Source of the DNA: Flavobacteriales bacterium
Lineage (GTDB): Bacteria > Bacteroidota > Bacteroidia > Flavobacteriales_F > PHOS-HE28
Direction of reading: 5' to 3'
NCBI GenBank assembly: GCA_016699575.1
Contig: CP064979.1
Span: 1,364,001 to 1,428,000 of the forward strand
Length of the DNA: 64,000 bases
Part shown: piece by piece, positions 50,610 to 58,447 of the stretch
Layout: each line of letters begins with the position of its first letter
Numbering within the stretch: the stretch's first letter is position 1
Translations under genes and position numbers: made by a program
The notes under the pieces: generated by a model
What the model saw: the letters and a program-made list of their open reading frames with translations, nothing else
Database searches by the model: none
What the model was told of the DNA's origin: nothing

Positions 50610-50804
50610 ATGAAAGGCATCAACATCCTTTACGACGCCAAGGGTCGGAAGCAGCAGCTCCAGATCGACATCAGTTTGATCGAGAAGAACCCGGAGATGG
50701 TCGAGGACATCCTCGACGTGCTCGTCTGTGAATCGCGCCGCAACGAACCCGCTATTCCACTGGCAGAGCTGAAGCGGCGATTGGCCAAGCCCAAGAAGCA
50801 CTGA
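50610..50804 (+). CDS. putative type II antitoxin
   Basis: 64 residues (MKGINILYDAKGRKQQLQID...). A short beta strand is followed by helices and a basic tail (LKRRLAKPKKH). Size and position directly before a RelE/ParE-like toxin define it as the antitoxin. Its stop shares one base with the toxin start (TGATG at 50802-50806), so translation is coupled. The DNA-binding fold is not identified. Confidence 0.75.
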   Translation: MKGINILYDAKGRKQQLQIDISLIEKNPEMVEDILDVLVCESRRNEPAIPLAELKRRLAKPKKH

Positions 50805-51058
50805 TGTACCGGGTCGAGGTCGCTCGTACTGCGGAGCGGGAGATCCATCGTTTGCCGCGCGATATCCAAGTGAGGATACTGCGGGCGCTGACAGGGCTGG
50901 AGAAAGACCCACGTCCATCAGGAAGCAGGAAGCTTGTCGGCGCACAAGACCTCTGGCGCATCCGCATCGGCATGTACCGTGTGATCTACCTTATCAACGA
51001 TGGCATCAAGCTGGTTCGCGTTGAGCGGGCCGGGCACCGCAGCGACGTGTATCGGTGA
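50804..51058 (+). CDS. RelE/ParE family toxin
   Basis: 84 residues with the classic RelE/ParE pattern: MYRVEVARTAEREIHRLP, then GLEKDPRPSGSRKLVGAQDLWRIRIGMYRVIYLI and a final basic strand (VRVERAGHRSDVYR). The R-(I)R-G-x-YR-V-(I)Y core is that of mRNA interferases; whether it cuts mRNA or acts on gyrase cannot be decided from sequence. It pairs with the antitoxin upstream. It is convergent with glmM, whose stop is only 3 nt away. Confidence 0.9.
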   Translation: MYRVEVARTAEREIHRLPRDIQVRILRALTGLEKDPRPSGSRKLVGAQDLWRIRIGMYRVIYLINDGIKLVRVERAGHRSDVYR

Positions 51059-51061
51059 TAC

Positions 51062-52480
51062 TTAAACCTTCACCCCCGCTAACTCCCCCAGCTCCGCCAT
51101 GATGCGCTTCGCCAGCGCATCGGCAGCAGCAGGCGTGCTGCTCTCCGCGTAGATGCGGATGATCGGCTCGGTGTTGCTGCGGCGCAGGTGCACCCACTCG
51201 TTGCCGAACTCGATGCGAAGGCCATCGACGGTGCTGTGCGGTTGCGCGGCGTACTTGCGTTGCATGCTGTCAAGAATGGCTTGCAGTCCATTCTCCTGTC
51301 CTGTCATGCCGAGCGCAGTCGAGGCATCGATCTTGTTCTTGCTGATGAAGTAATCCGGATAGCTGCGGCGCAACGCACTGCACGTCCCGCCGCGCTTGGC
51401 CAACAACGTCAGGAACAGTGCAATGCCCGCCAGCGCATCACGGCCATAATGCAGCTCACTCAGGATCACGCCGCCGTTGCCTTCGCCGCCTATCGGTGCG
51501 TTCACCTTGCGCATCAGTTCCACCACGTTCACTTCGCCCACCGCGCTCGCATGGCGCGTGCGGCCGTGGCGTGCGGCCACATCGTTCAGCGCGCGCGTGC
51601 TGCTCAGGTTGCTCACCGTGTCGCCGGGGCGGCTGGCCAGCACATGGTCGGCGCAGGCCACCAACGTGTACTCCTCGCCGAAGAGGCTGCCGTCCTCACA
51701 CACCAGCGCCAGGCGGTCCACATCGGGGTCGACACAGATGCCCAAGTGCGCGCTCTCCTTCTTCACCAACGCACAGATGTCCTGCAAATGCTCAGGTAGC
51801 GGTTCGGGGTTGTGGGGGAACTTCCCGTTCGGTTCGCAGTAGAGTTCCACCACATCCTTCACACCGAGCGCCTTCAGTAGTTGCGGCACGGCCACGCCGC
51901 CCACGCTGTTCACCGCATCCACCACCACCTTGAAGTTCTTTGCGCGGATAGCGGCCACGTCAACGAGGTCGAGCGCGAGGATCGCATCGATGTGCTTCTG
52001 CGTCCACGATGCATCGGTACGCACGCCGCCCAGTTCATCGACACCAGCGAAGGTGAACGCGTTCTCTTCGGCTATGCGCAACACCTCGGCACCATCGGCC
52101 GCGCTGATGAACTCACCCTTCGCGTTGAGGAGTTTCAGCGCGTTCCACTGCTTGGGATTGTGGCTTGCGGTAAGGATGATGCCCGCATCGGCCCCTTCAC
52201 CGGGCACGGCCATCTCAACAGTAGGCGTTGTGGCGAGGCCCAGGTCGATGACCTCGAACCCAAGACCAACCAGTGCAGCGCGCACAAGATCGCCTACCAT
52301 GGGCCCGCTCAACCGCGCATCGCGGCCGAGGATGCACACCGGGCGCTGCTTGCCGCTGCGCTGCTTGATCATCGTTCCGAACGCCGAGGCGTAGCGCGCC
52401 ACGTCGATCGGTGTAAGGTTGTCGCCCGGTGTGCCGCCGATGGTGCCGCGGATGCCGGAGATGCTTTTGATGAGGGTCAT
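51062..52480 (-). CDS. glmM: phosphoglucosamine mutase / phosphohexomutase
   Basis: 472 residues from the ATG at 52480. It interconverts hexosamine-6-phosphate and 1-phosphate for cell-wall precursors; phosphomannomutase is the alternative. The phospho-Ser loop is TASHNPKQWN (Ser106), the metal loop DPDVDR (251-256), the sugar loop GGEGNGG (332-338) and the phosphate loop RRSNTEPIIRI (433-443). Residues about 386-397 (ASTALGMTGQEN) form an extra stretch encoded by a dispersed palindromic repeat at 51302-51330. An in-frame start at 52585 lies upstream of the conserved SISGIRGTIGG and is rejected. Confidence 0.92.
   Translation of the reverse strand: MTLIKSISGIRGTIGGTPGDNLTPIDVARYASAFGTMIKQRSGKQRPVCILGRDARLSGPMVGDLVRAALVGLGFEVIDLGLATTPTVEMAVPGEGADAGIILTASHNPKQWNALKLLNAKGEFISAADGAEVLRIAEENAFTFAGVDELGGVRTDASWTQKHIDAILALDLVDVAAIRAKNFKVVVDAVNSVGGVAVPQLLKALGVKDVVELYCEPNGKFPHNPEPLPEHLQDICALVKKESAHLGICVDPDVDRLALVCEDGSLFGEEYTLVACADHVLASRPGDTVSNLSSTRALNDVAARHGRTRHASAVGEVNVVELMRKVNAPIGGEGNGGVILSELHYGRDALAGIALFLTLLAKRGGTCSALRRSYPDYFISKNKIDASTALGMTGQENGLQAILDSMQRKYAAQPHSTVDGLRIEFGNEWVHLRRSNTEPIIRIYAESSTPAAADALAKRIMAELGELAGVKV
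51302..51330. repeat. GTCAT..CGAGCGnAGTCGAG repeat inside glmM
   Basis: The plus strand reads GTCATGCCGAGCGCAGTCGA then GGCATC, matching the imperfect palindrome common in Bacteroidota intergenic DNA (familiar form GTCATTTCGAGCGAAGTCGA). Arms ATGCC and GGCAT pair. It is read in frame on the minus strand as part of GlmM. Confidence 0.75.
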
Positions 52481-52649
52481 GGAGTTGGAAAGGAAGGTCG
52501 TTCCGTAAGGGCGTGCAAAGGTGAAAGAGAGCGGCATCCGATGGTACGGCATTCCATCCACCTGCGGCGGTTCATTCCAGCCCATGACCGTGCTTGGCGG
52601 CCATCAACAGGAAGGGATAACTTGGGGCATCGGCAAGTGACCGGTCACC

Positions 52650-52657
52650 TACTTTCG
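52650..52657 (+). promoter_or_regulatory. candidate -7 box of the TPR-comA-aroE run
   Basis: TACTTTCG, 11 nt before the ATG at 52669; a TTG lies 25 nt upstream (52622-52624). Probably drives the packed genes through aroE. Confidence 0.5.
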
Positions 52658-52668
52658 CCCCTGACCGC

Positions 52669-54081
52669 ATGAACGAACACAGACAGCCGCGCAGTGAGCG
52701 CAGCAAGAACGCACCACCGTGCGTGCAGCGTTTCGAAGGCATGCTGCTCCGCAACGAGACGCTGTTCTTCGATGTGGAGGACTTCGACCAGATCATCAAC
52801 CACTATCTGGAGCAGAACGAGACGCGCCGGGCCAAACAGGCGCTCGACATCGGCTTTACGCAGCACCCCAACAGCAACGACCTGCGCTTCTGCGAGGCAC
52901 AGGTGCTCATGAGCATGGGCAAGCTGAACGCCGCCCTGAGCATCCTGGACCAGCTGGGCCGCGCCGAACCCTACAACGTGGATGTGCTGATGAACAAGGC
53001 GGCCATCCACAGCCAGCTGCGCGACCACCGTCGCGCCATCGAGCACTACAAGAAGGCGTTGGAGCTGGCCGAGGAAGGGCACGATGAGATCCTGCTCGAC
53101 ATGTCGTTCGAGCATGAGAACCTGGAGGCGTTCGACGATGCCATCCAGTGCCTGCTGCGCGCTGCGGAGATCAACCCGGAGAACGATGCGGTGCTCTACG
53201 AACTGGCCTACTGCTACGACCTGGCCGGGCGCAACAACGAGAGCATCGTGTACTTCCGCGAGTTCACGGACAAGTACCCGTACGCCTTCGTGGCGTGGTA
53301 CAACCTGGGCAACGCCCTGGCCATCGCCGAGCGCATCGATGAGAGCAACGAAGCCTTGGAACTGAGCATCGCCATCGATGAGCGCTTCACCAGCGCCTAC
53401 TTCAGCAAGGCCCGCAACCTGCTCGTCTCCGGCCGTTACGAAGAGGCCATCGCGTGCTATCGCGAAACGCAGACCTACGAAGGTCCGCAGGCCATCACCT
53501 TCAGCTACATCGGCGAGTGCTACGAGAAGATGGAGCGCTACAACGAAGCGCTCATCCATTATGACCAAGCCCTTGCGCTGGACCCCAACTGGACCGATGC
53601 TTGGATCGGCCGCGGCGTGGTGAAGGACCTGCAGAGCAAGACCGCGGAGGCCATCAAGGACCTGGAGATCGCCACGCGCATACAGCCCGACCATCCTGAC
53701 GCTTGGTACTATTTGGCCAACACGCTGGGCCGGGCCGCACAGTACGAGCGCTCGCTGCAGGCCTACACCAAGTTGAACGCGCTCGACGCGAGCCACCTCG
53801 AAGGCTGGATGGACCATGCCGACATGCTCATGCACCTGAAGGGCCCGGACGCAGCGATGAAGAAGCTCAAGGAGGGCGAGATGGTGCACAAGCTGAACCC
53901 CGCGTACCGCTTCCGCATGGCCAGCTACCTCCTCCGTTGCGGCCGCGAGCAACAAGGTTTGCTGGAACTGGAAGAAGCGTTGATGAGCGACCCCAAAGGC
54001 CACAAGGCCCTCACCGATCATTATCCCGAAGCGCTGCACTTGCCGCAGGTGGTGCACATCATCGGGCTCTACGATAAATGA
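52669..54081 (+). CDS. tetratricopeptide repeat protein
   Basis: 470 residues without a signal peptide, so probably cytoplasmic. At least ten TPR units run from about residue 35 to 450, for example AQVLMSMGKLNAALSILDQL, VLYELAYCYDLAGRNNESIV, FVAWYNLGNALAIAERIDES and DAWYYLANTLGRAAQYERSL. TPR proteins are scaffolds; the partner is unknown. The last codon overlaps the start of the phosphosulfolactate synthase gene (ATGA, 54078-54081). The conserved length and coupling suggest a functional tie with the genes that follow. Confidence 0.88.
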   Translation: MNEHRQPRSERSKNAPPCVQRFEGMLLRNETLFFDVEDFDQIINHYLEQNETRRAKQALDIGFTQHPNSNDLRFCEAQVLMSMGKLNAALSILDQLGRAEPYNVDVLMNKAAIHSQLRDHRRAIEHYKKALELAEEGHDEILLDMSFEHENLEAFDDAIQCLLRAAEINPENDAVLYELAYCYDLAGRNNESIVYFREFTDKYPYAFVAWYNLGNALAIAERIDESNEALELSIAIDERFTSAYFSKARNLLVSGRYEEAIACYRETQTYEGPQAITFSYIGECYEKMERYNEALIHYDQALALDPNWTDAWIGRGVVKDLQSKTAEAIKDLEIATRIQPDHPDAWYYLANTLGRAAQYERSLQAYTKLNALDASHLEGWMDHADMLMHLKGPDAAMKKLKEGEMVHKLNPAYRFRMASYLLRCGREQQGLLELEEALMSDPKGHKALTDHYPEALHLPQVVHIIGLYDK

Positions 54082-54872
54082 ACTACCGCCTTTCGCACAT
54101 CCCCGCGCGCACCCGCAAGCCGCGCGAGGAAGGGCTCACCATGGTGATGGACAAGGGCCTCAGCCTGCGCCAGGCCGAGGATCTTGTGGAGGGCTGTGGC
54201 CACTTAGTGGACATGCTCAAGCTCGGTTTCGGCAGCAGCTACGTGATGCCCAAGCTGAAAGAGAAGATCGCCCTCTACCACAAAGCCGACATGCGCGTGT
54301 ACCTCGGCGGCACGCTGTTCGAGGCCTTCGTTGCGCGCGGGCAGTTCAAGGACTACGTGAAGCTCATCGAAGACCTCGGCCTGAACTTCGCCGAAGTGAG
54401 CGACGGGAGCATCAATATTCCGCACAAGGAAAAGTGCGAGTACATCAACAAGCTGGCCCGCAAGGTGACGGTGCTCAGTGAAGTGGGCAGCAAAGAGGAG
54501 GGCATCCTCATCAGCCCCGCGCGTTGGGTACGCATGATGCAGGACGAACTGAAGGCCGGCAGTTGGAAGGTGATCGCCGAAGCGCGCGAGAGCGGTACGG
54601 TGGGCATCTACCGGCCCAACGGTCATGCGCACACCACACTGGTGAACAAGATCATCGCCAAGGTGCCCAACAAGGACATCATCTGGGAAGCACCGCGCAA
54701 GCCGCAACAAGTGTGGTTCATCCAGTTGATGGGGCCGAATGTCAACCTCGGCAACATCGCCCCGGATGAAGTGATAGCCCTGGAAACGCTGCGCCTCGGC
54801 CTGCGCGGCGACACCTTCTTCGACCACCTGCCCGAGAGCATGAGCGAGAAGCTGCGGCAGACGAAAGAATGA
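54078..54872 (+). CDS. phosphosulfolactate synthase (ComA family)
   Basis: 264 residues of a TIM-barrel family. ComA joins sulfite to phosphoenolpyruvate to give (2R)-phosphosulfolactate, the first step to coenzyme M in methanogens. Matching pattern: GLTMVMDKGLSLRQAED, VDMLKLGFGSSYV, VYLGGTLFEAF, EVSDGSINIP, WEAPRKPQQVWFI and LGNIAPDEVIALETLRLGLRGDT. Bacteroidota homologues are known but their role is unclear. Sulfolactate or sulfonolipid metabolism is possible. It starts within the TPR stop and is followed by a rhodanese gene, which may be relevant to sulfur handling. Confidence 0.88.
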   Translation: MNYRLSHIPARTRKPREEGLTMVMDKGLSLRQAEDLVEGCGHLVDMLKLGFGSSYVMPKLKEKIALYHKADMRVYLGGTLFEAFVARGQFKDYVKLIEDLGLNFAEVSDGSINIPHKEKCEYINKLARKVTVLSEVGSKEEGILISPARWVRMMQDELKAGSWKVIAEARESGTVGIYRPNGHAHTTLVNKIIAKVPNKDIIWEAPRKPQQVWFIQLMGPNVNLGNIAPDEVIALETLRLGLRGDTFFDHLPESMSEKLRQTKE

Positions 54873-54952
54873 GTGCGGGGCCCGGAACAACCAGTGAGGG
54901 CCGGGCGACAATACCGAACAACCAACAACGACCAACCATCAACCTGCCCACT

Positions 54953-55270
54953 ATGCAGGAGATCACACCGAAAGAACTTGAAGCGATGAAGAAGGAAGGC
55001 AAGCCGTTCCAGCTCATCGACGTGCGCGAACCCTACGAAGTGGAACTGTGCAACATCGGTGGTACGCCCATCCCCATGGGCGACGTCGTGGAGCGCATAG
55101 ACGAGGTGCGAAAGGACGTGCCGGTGGTGATCCACTGCCGAAGCGGGGCCCGCAGTGGGGCTGTCATCAATGCGCTCAGCTCGCGCTACGGCTACACCAA
55201 CCTCATCAACTTGAAAGGCGGCATCCTGGCCTATGGCCGCGAAGTGGACCCCTCAATGAAGTGCGAGTGA
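54953..55270 (+). CDS. single-domain rhodanese-like sulfurtransferase
   Basis: 105 residues from the ATG at 54953 (a start at 54869 would add an unstructured Thr/Asn-rich tail). Rhodanese pattern: MQEITPKELEAM, LIDVREPYEVELCNIGG and the active-site loop HCRSGARSG with the catalytic Cys, then LINLKGGILAY. It moves sulfane sulfur between thiol acceptors. It lies 80 nt after the ComA-like gene and 1 nt before the DedA gene. Confidence 0.92.
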   Translation: MQEITPKELEAMKKEGKPFQLIDVREPYEVELCNIGGTPIPMGDVVERIDEVRKDVPVVIHCRSGARSGAVINALSSRYGYTNLINLKGGILAYGREVDPSMKCE

Positions 55271-55271
55271 C

Positions 55272-55970
55272 ATGATGGAGCTCATCCAACCGATCATTGA
55301 TCTGGTCAAGGACCCCAAGTCGGTCATTGATGCCTTCATCGCGGCGCACGGAAGTCTGGTTTACGCGCTGCTATTCGCCATCATCTTCGTGGAGACCGGC
55401 CTGGTCGTGATGCCCTTCCTGCCAGGTGACTCGTTGCTCTTTGTGGCAGGTTCGCTGGCCGCTGGAGCCGCGCCCACGCTCAACATCTGGTTCCTTTTCT
55501 TCCTCCTCTTCGCGGCAGCGGTGCTCGGTGACAACCTGAACTATTGGGTCGGTCGGTTCTTCGGTCCGCGCGTGGTGAAGTGGAAGACGTTCGGCTACGA
55601 CCTGGTGAAACAGAAGCACCTGGACAAGACGCACGGTTACTTCGAGAAGTACGGCGTGAAGACGATCATCATCGCCCGCTTCATTCCCATCGTTCGCACC
55701 ATTACCCCGTTCGTCGCTGGCGTGGGCGCCATGAGCTACCGGAAGAAATTCCTGCCCTTCGACATCGCGGGCGGTGCGCTGTGGATCGGCAGCATGCTCA
55801 CCGCGGGTTATCTCATCGGCAATAGCGAGATCGTGCAGAAGAACTTCAAGCTAGTGGTGCTGGGCATCATCGGCATCAGCGTGCTGCCCATGGTCATCGA
55901 GATCGCACGCGCCCGTTTCGGCAAGCGTCGGCGTCCCGATCCATCGGGAGGCAATAGATCGGCGGCGTGA
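55272..55970 (+). CDS. DedA family membrane protein (VTT domain)
   Basis: 232 residues with 4-5 membrane segments. Family marks: FVETGLVVMPFLPGDSLLF near residue 40, GDNLNYWVGRFFG, and the RFIPIVRTITPFVAGVGAM motif with essential Arg residues. DedA proteins move or flip phospholipid or undecaprenyl-phosphate carriers and affect membrane energy. The stop shares bases with the aroE GTG start (GTGA, 55967-55970). Confidence 0.93.
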   Translation: MMELIQPIIDLVKDPKSVIDAFIAAHGSLVYALLFAIIFVETGLVVMPFLPGDSLLFVAGSLAAGAAPTLNIWFLFFLLFAAAVLGDNLNYWVGRFFGPRVVKWKTFGYDLVKQKHLDKTHGYFEKYGVKTIIIARFIPIVRTITPFVAGVGAMSYRKKFLPFDIAGGALWIGSMLTAGYLIGNSEIVQKNFKLVVLGIIGISVLPMVIEIARARFGKRRRPDPSGGNRSAA

Positions 55971-56713
55971 GCGTTGAAGGCCGCGTGGAACGCTACGGGC
56001 TCATCGGACATCCGGTATCGCACAGCTTCAGCCAGCGGTACTTCACGGACAAATTCCAGCGCGAGAACATCAACGCGCGCTACGACCTTTTCGATGTGCC
56101 CGATGTCGGCGGGTTACGTGCTCTGGTAGCCGCACAAGAGGGCCTGCGCGGACTGAACGTGACCGTACCGCACAAGCAGAGCGTTATGCCGCTGCTCGAT
56201 GAACTGGCACCCACTGCCCGCAGCATTGGCGCAGTGAACACGGTGCACATCAACGGCGGCAAGCTCATCGGCCACAACACCGATGCGGAAGGCTTCCGCC
56301 GGATGCTGCTGCCATTGCTCGGCACCGAACGCCCGCGCGCACTCGTGCTTGGCACGGGCGGCGCAAGTCGCGCTGTTGCGTACGTGCTCAAGGAACTGAA
56401 CATCAAGTTCCGCCTCGTGAGCCGCACCCGCGATCGCGGCGACCTCACCTTCGACATGGTGGATGCGACCGTGATTAAAGTGAGCCCGCTCATCATCAAC
56501 ACCACGCCGCTGGGCCAACACCCGCTCGTGGACGAAGCGCCGCAACTGCCCTACGACCAGCTCACACCTCGCCACCTGCTGGTTGACCTGGTGTACAATC
56601 CGGAGGTGACGACCTTCATGCGGCACGGGCGCGACCATGGCGCGCGCACTTGCAACGGCCTGCCCATGCTGCATGCACAAGCGGAGGCCGCGTGGCGGGT
56701 GTGGAACAACTGA
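55967..56713 (+). CDS. aroE: shikimate dehydrogenase
   Basis: 248 residues with a GTG start overlapping the DedA stop by 4 nt. It reduces 3-dehydroshikimate to shikimate with NADPH in aromatic amino acid synthesis. Shikimate site: GHPVSHSFSQ, NVTVPHK (catalytic Lys) and HNTDAEGF (catalytic Asp). The nucleotide site is LGTGGASRAVAY. The C-terminal GLPMLHAQAEAAWRVW is typical. It is slightly shorter than the E. coli enzyme (about 270). Confidence 0.95.
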   Translation: MSVEGRVERYGLIGHPVSHSFSQRYFTDKFQRENINARYDLFDVPDVGGLRALVAAQEGLRGLNVTVPHKQSVMPLLDELAPTARSIGAVNTVHINGGKLIGHNTDAEGFRRMLLPLLGTERPRALVLGTGGASRAVAYVLKELNIKFRLVSRTRDRGDLTFDMVDATVIKVSPLIINTTPLGQHPLVDEAPQLPYDQLTPRHLLVDLVYNPEVTTFMRHGRDHGARTCNGLPMLHAQAEAAWRVWNN

Positions 56714-56718
56714 ACCAA

Positions 56719-56880
56719 TCACCGGGCGCAAGCCCGCCAGATCATCAGCCCCAGGCAGAACAGAAAGAGGAAGATGCTGATGCGATTGATGCCGTGCATG
56801 AAGCGCAGGTTCACATTGTCGTTGCCCTTGCCGAACAGCGTTGAGGGGTTGAGGTAGTAGAGGACGCGCTTGAAGAACAT
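56719..56880 (-). CDS. small membrane protein, DUF6728-like
   Basis: 53 residues from the ATG at 56880 (MFFKRVLYYLNPSTLFGKGN). The C-terminal half (NLRFMHGINRISIFLFLFCL) is one membrane helix. The pattern FFKRVLYYLN...NLRxMHGINRISI is one I recall from a conserved small Flavobacteriales protein (DUF6728). Function unknown. It is convergent with aroE, with stops 5 nt apart, and lies downstream of tRNA-Leu on the same strand. Confidence 0.7.
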   Translation of the reverse strand: MFFKRVLYYLNPSTLFGKGNDNVNLRFMHGINRISIFLFLFCLGLMIWRACAR

Positions 56881-56944
56881 GGCGTTCGGTGTTGGTGCCT
56901 GGGACGGTAACTTGAACTCACCCAGGGAGAAGGTCAATATCGGG

Positions 56945-57029
56945 TGCCCAGGGCGGGACTTGAACCCGCACAGCCCTTACGGACCAAGGGATTTTAAGTC
57001 CCTCGTGTCTACCATTTCACCACCTGGGC
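56945..57029 (-). tRNA. tRNA-Leu (anticodon UAA)
   Basis: Read on the minus strand: acceptor GCCCAGG/CCTGGGC with discriminator A, D-loop GAAATGGTAGAC, anticodon stem GAGGGA...TCCCTT with loop CTTAAAA (anticodon TAA), a long variable arm TGGTCCGTAAGGGCT and T-arm GCGGGTTCAAGTCCCGC. The class II variable arm and anticodon give leucine. No CCA is encoded. A TACCTTTC box lies 8 nt upstream. Confidence 0.95.
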
Positions 57030-57037
57030 GTGGAGGC

Positions 57038-57045
57038 GAAAGGTA
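57038..57045 (-). promoter_or_regulatory. -7 box of tRNA-Leu
   Basis: TACCTTTC (followed by G) on the minus strand, 8 nt before the first tRNA base, where a -7 box would start transcription near the mature 5' end. Confidence 0.5.
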
Positions 57046-57088
57046 GGCCCGGCAATGCCGCACGGCCCAGCAACCTCCTGCACCGCCC

Positions 57089-57096
57089 TACTTTCG
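57089..57096 (+). promoter_or_regulatory. candidate -7 box of dusB
   Basis: TACTTTCG, 17 nt upstream of the ATG at 57114 and divergent from the tRNA box. Confidence 0.5.
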
Positions 57097-57113
57097 CGGC
57101 CCGCAACGGCGGG

Positions 57114-58109
57114 ATGGAACACATGCCGCACATCGGGCCACTGCAACTGCCGGAATTCCCGCTCCTCCTTGCTCCCATGGAGGATGTGAGCGATCCGCCG
57201 TTCCGCGCGCTGTGCAAGCGCCACGGCGCCGACCTGATGTACACCGAGTTCATCAGCAGCGAAGGACTGATCCGCAAGGCGGCCAAAGGCCTGAAGAAGC
57301 TCGACATCTTCCCGGAGGAACGACCCATCGGCATCCAGCTCTTCGGTGGCAGCGAGGACGCGATGGAGGAGGCCGCGCGCATTGCAGAAGAAGTTCAACC
57401 TGATCTCATCGACATCAACTACGGCTGTCCGGTGCACAAGGTGGTGAGCAAGGGTGCGGGCGCGTGCCTGCTGCTCGATGTGGACAAGATGGTGCGCCTC
57501 ACCGAGAAGGTGGTGAAGGCCGTGAAGCTGCCCGTGACGGTGAAGACACGTCTCGGTTGGGACGACCGGACCAAGAACATCATCGAGGTGGCCGAGCGGC
57601 TGCAAGATGTTGGCATCCAGGCGCTGAGCATCCACGGCCGCACGCGCGCGCAGCTCTACAAGGGCCCGGCAGATTGGACGCTGATCGGCGAGGTGAAGAA
57701 CAACCCGCGGATGCACATCCCCATCTTCGGCAACGGCGATATTGATAGCCCGGAGAAGGCATTGGAATACCGCGGTCGCTATGGCGTGGATGGCGTGATG
57801 ATCGGTCGTGCCAGCATCGGCCATCCGTGGATCTTCAACGACATCAAGCACTTCCTGCGCACCGGAACCCACCCAGCGCCCCCGACGCTTGATGATCGCG
57901 TGGATGCCGCACGCGAACACCTGGAACGCAGCATCGCTTGGAAAGGCACCTATGAGGGCGTGGTGGAGATGCGCCGCCACTACAGCAACTATTTCAAGGG
58001 CCTGCCCGACTTCAAGCAAATGCGCTTACGGCTTTGCACCACGAACGACCCCGAAGCGCTTTACGCACTGCTGGACGAAGTGAGGATGATGTACAGGGCG
58101 GCGGCCTAG
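57114..58109 (+). CDS. dusB: tRNA-dihydrouridine synthase
   Basis: 331 residues from the ATG at 57114 (another ATG lies at 57123). It reduces uridine to dihydrouridine in the tRNA D-loop with FMN and NADPH. FMN barrel features: LLAPMEDVSDPPFR, then DINYGCPVHKVV with the catalytic Cys, TVKTRLGWDD, LSIHGRTRAQLYKGPADW and GVMIGRASIGHPWIF. DusB is the usual Bacteroidota type. The stop overlaps the stop of the convergent DUF4296-like gene by 4 bases (CTAG, 58106-58109). Confidence 0.95.
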   Translation: MEHMPHIGPLQLPEFPLLLAPMEDVSDPPFRALCKRHGADLMYTEFISSEGLIRKAAKGLKKLDIFPEERPIGIQLFGGSEDAMEEAARIAEEVQPDLIDINYGCPVHKVVSKGAGACLLLDVDKMVRLTEKVVKAVKLPVTVKTRLGWDDRTKNIIEVAERLQDVGIQALSIHGRTRAQLYKGPADWTLIGEVKNNPRMHIPIFGNGDIDSPEKALEYRGRYGVDGVMIGRASIGHPWIFNDIKHFLRTGTHPAPPTLDDRVDAAREHLERSIAWKGTYEGVVEMRRHYSNYFKGLPDFKQMRLRLCTTNDPEALYALLDEVRMMYRAAA

Positions 58110-58447
58110 CTATTGGCCGTTTCCTTCCGCTTGCCCAGTTCCTGCAGCACCTCGTCGTACAACGCCTTCATCACCTCGGGGTGTTCGGTGTACCAGGTGT
58201 ACGTCTTTGTGTACTGCTCCTTGGTGATGCCACGCTCGGCATACATCTCATCGTAGTAGCGTTGTGCAGGGCTGTCGGTGCGCTGGTCCACCACCATCTC
58301 GTGGCTGATGCGCGCCTCGATTGCGTGCACGTCGGCAAGCACTTGAACGAATCTGTCGCGCGGGATCAGATCCGCCGGTGGCTGCTGTTCCGGGCCCATG
58401 CAACCGAGGAGGCTGATCAGAAAGAGGATGACGGACCCGCTCCTCAT
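58106..58447 (-). CDS. DUF4296-like lipoprotein
   Basis: 113 residues from the ATG at 58447. N-terminus MRSGSVILFLISLLGCMG with lipobox SLLGC. The mature part (PADLIPRDRFVQVLADVHAIEARIS...YYDEMYAERGITKEQYTKTYTWYTEHPEVMKALYDEVL shortened here to its ends) matches the conserved helical DUF4296 family of Bacteroidota. Function unknown. The start overlaps the pyrC stop (ATGA, 58444-58447). Confidence 0.85.
   Translation of the reverse strand: MRSGSVILFLISLLGCMGPEQQPPADLIPRDRFVQVLADVHAIEARISHEMVVDQRTDSPAQRYYDEMYAERGITKEQYTKTYTWYTEHPEVMKALYDEVLQELGKRKETANS

Noticed and set aside
50529..50945. long N-terminal extension of gluQ
   Set aside because: It overlaps the toxin-antitoxin genes on the other strand, and the conserved synthetase fold begins exactly at the ATG at 50528.
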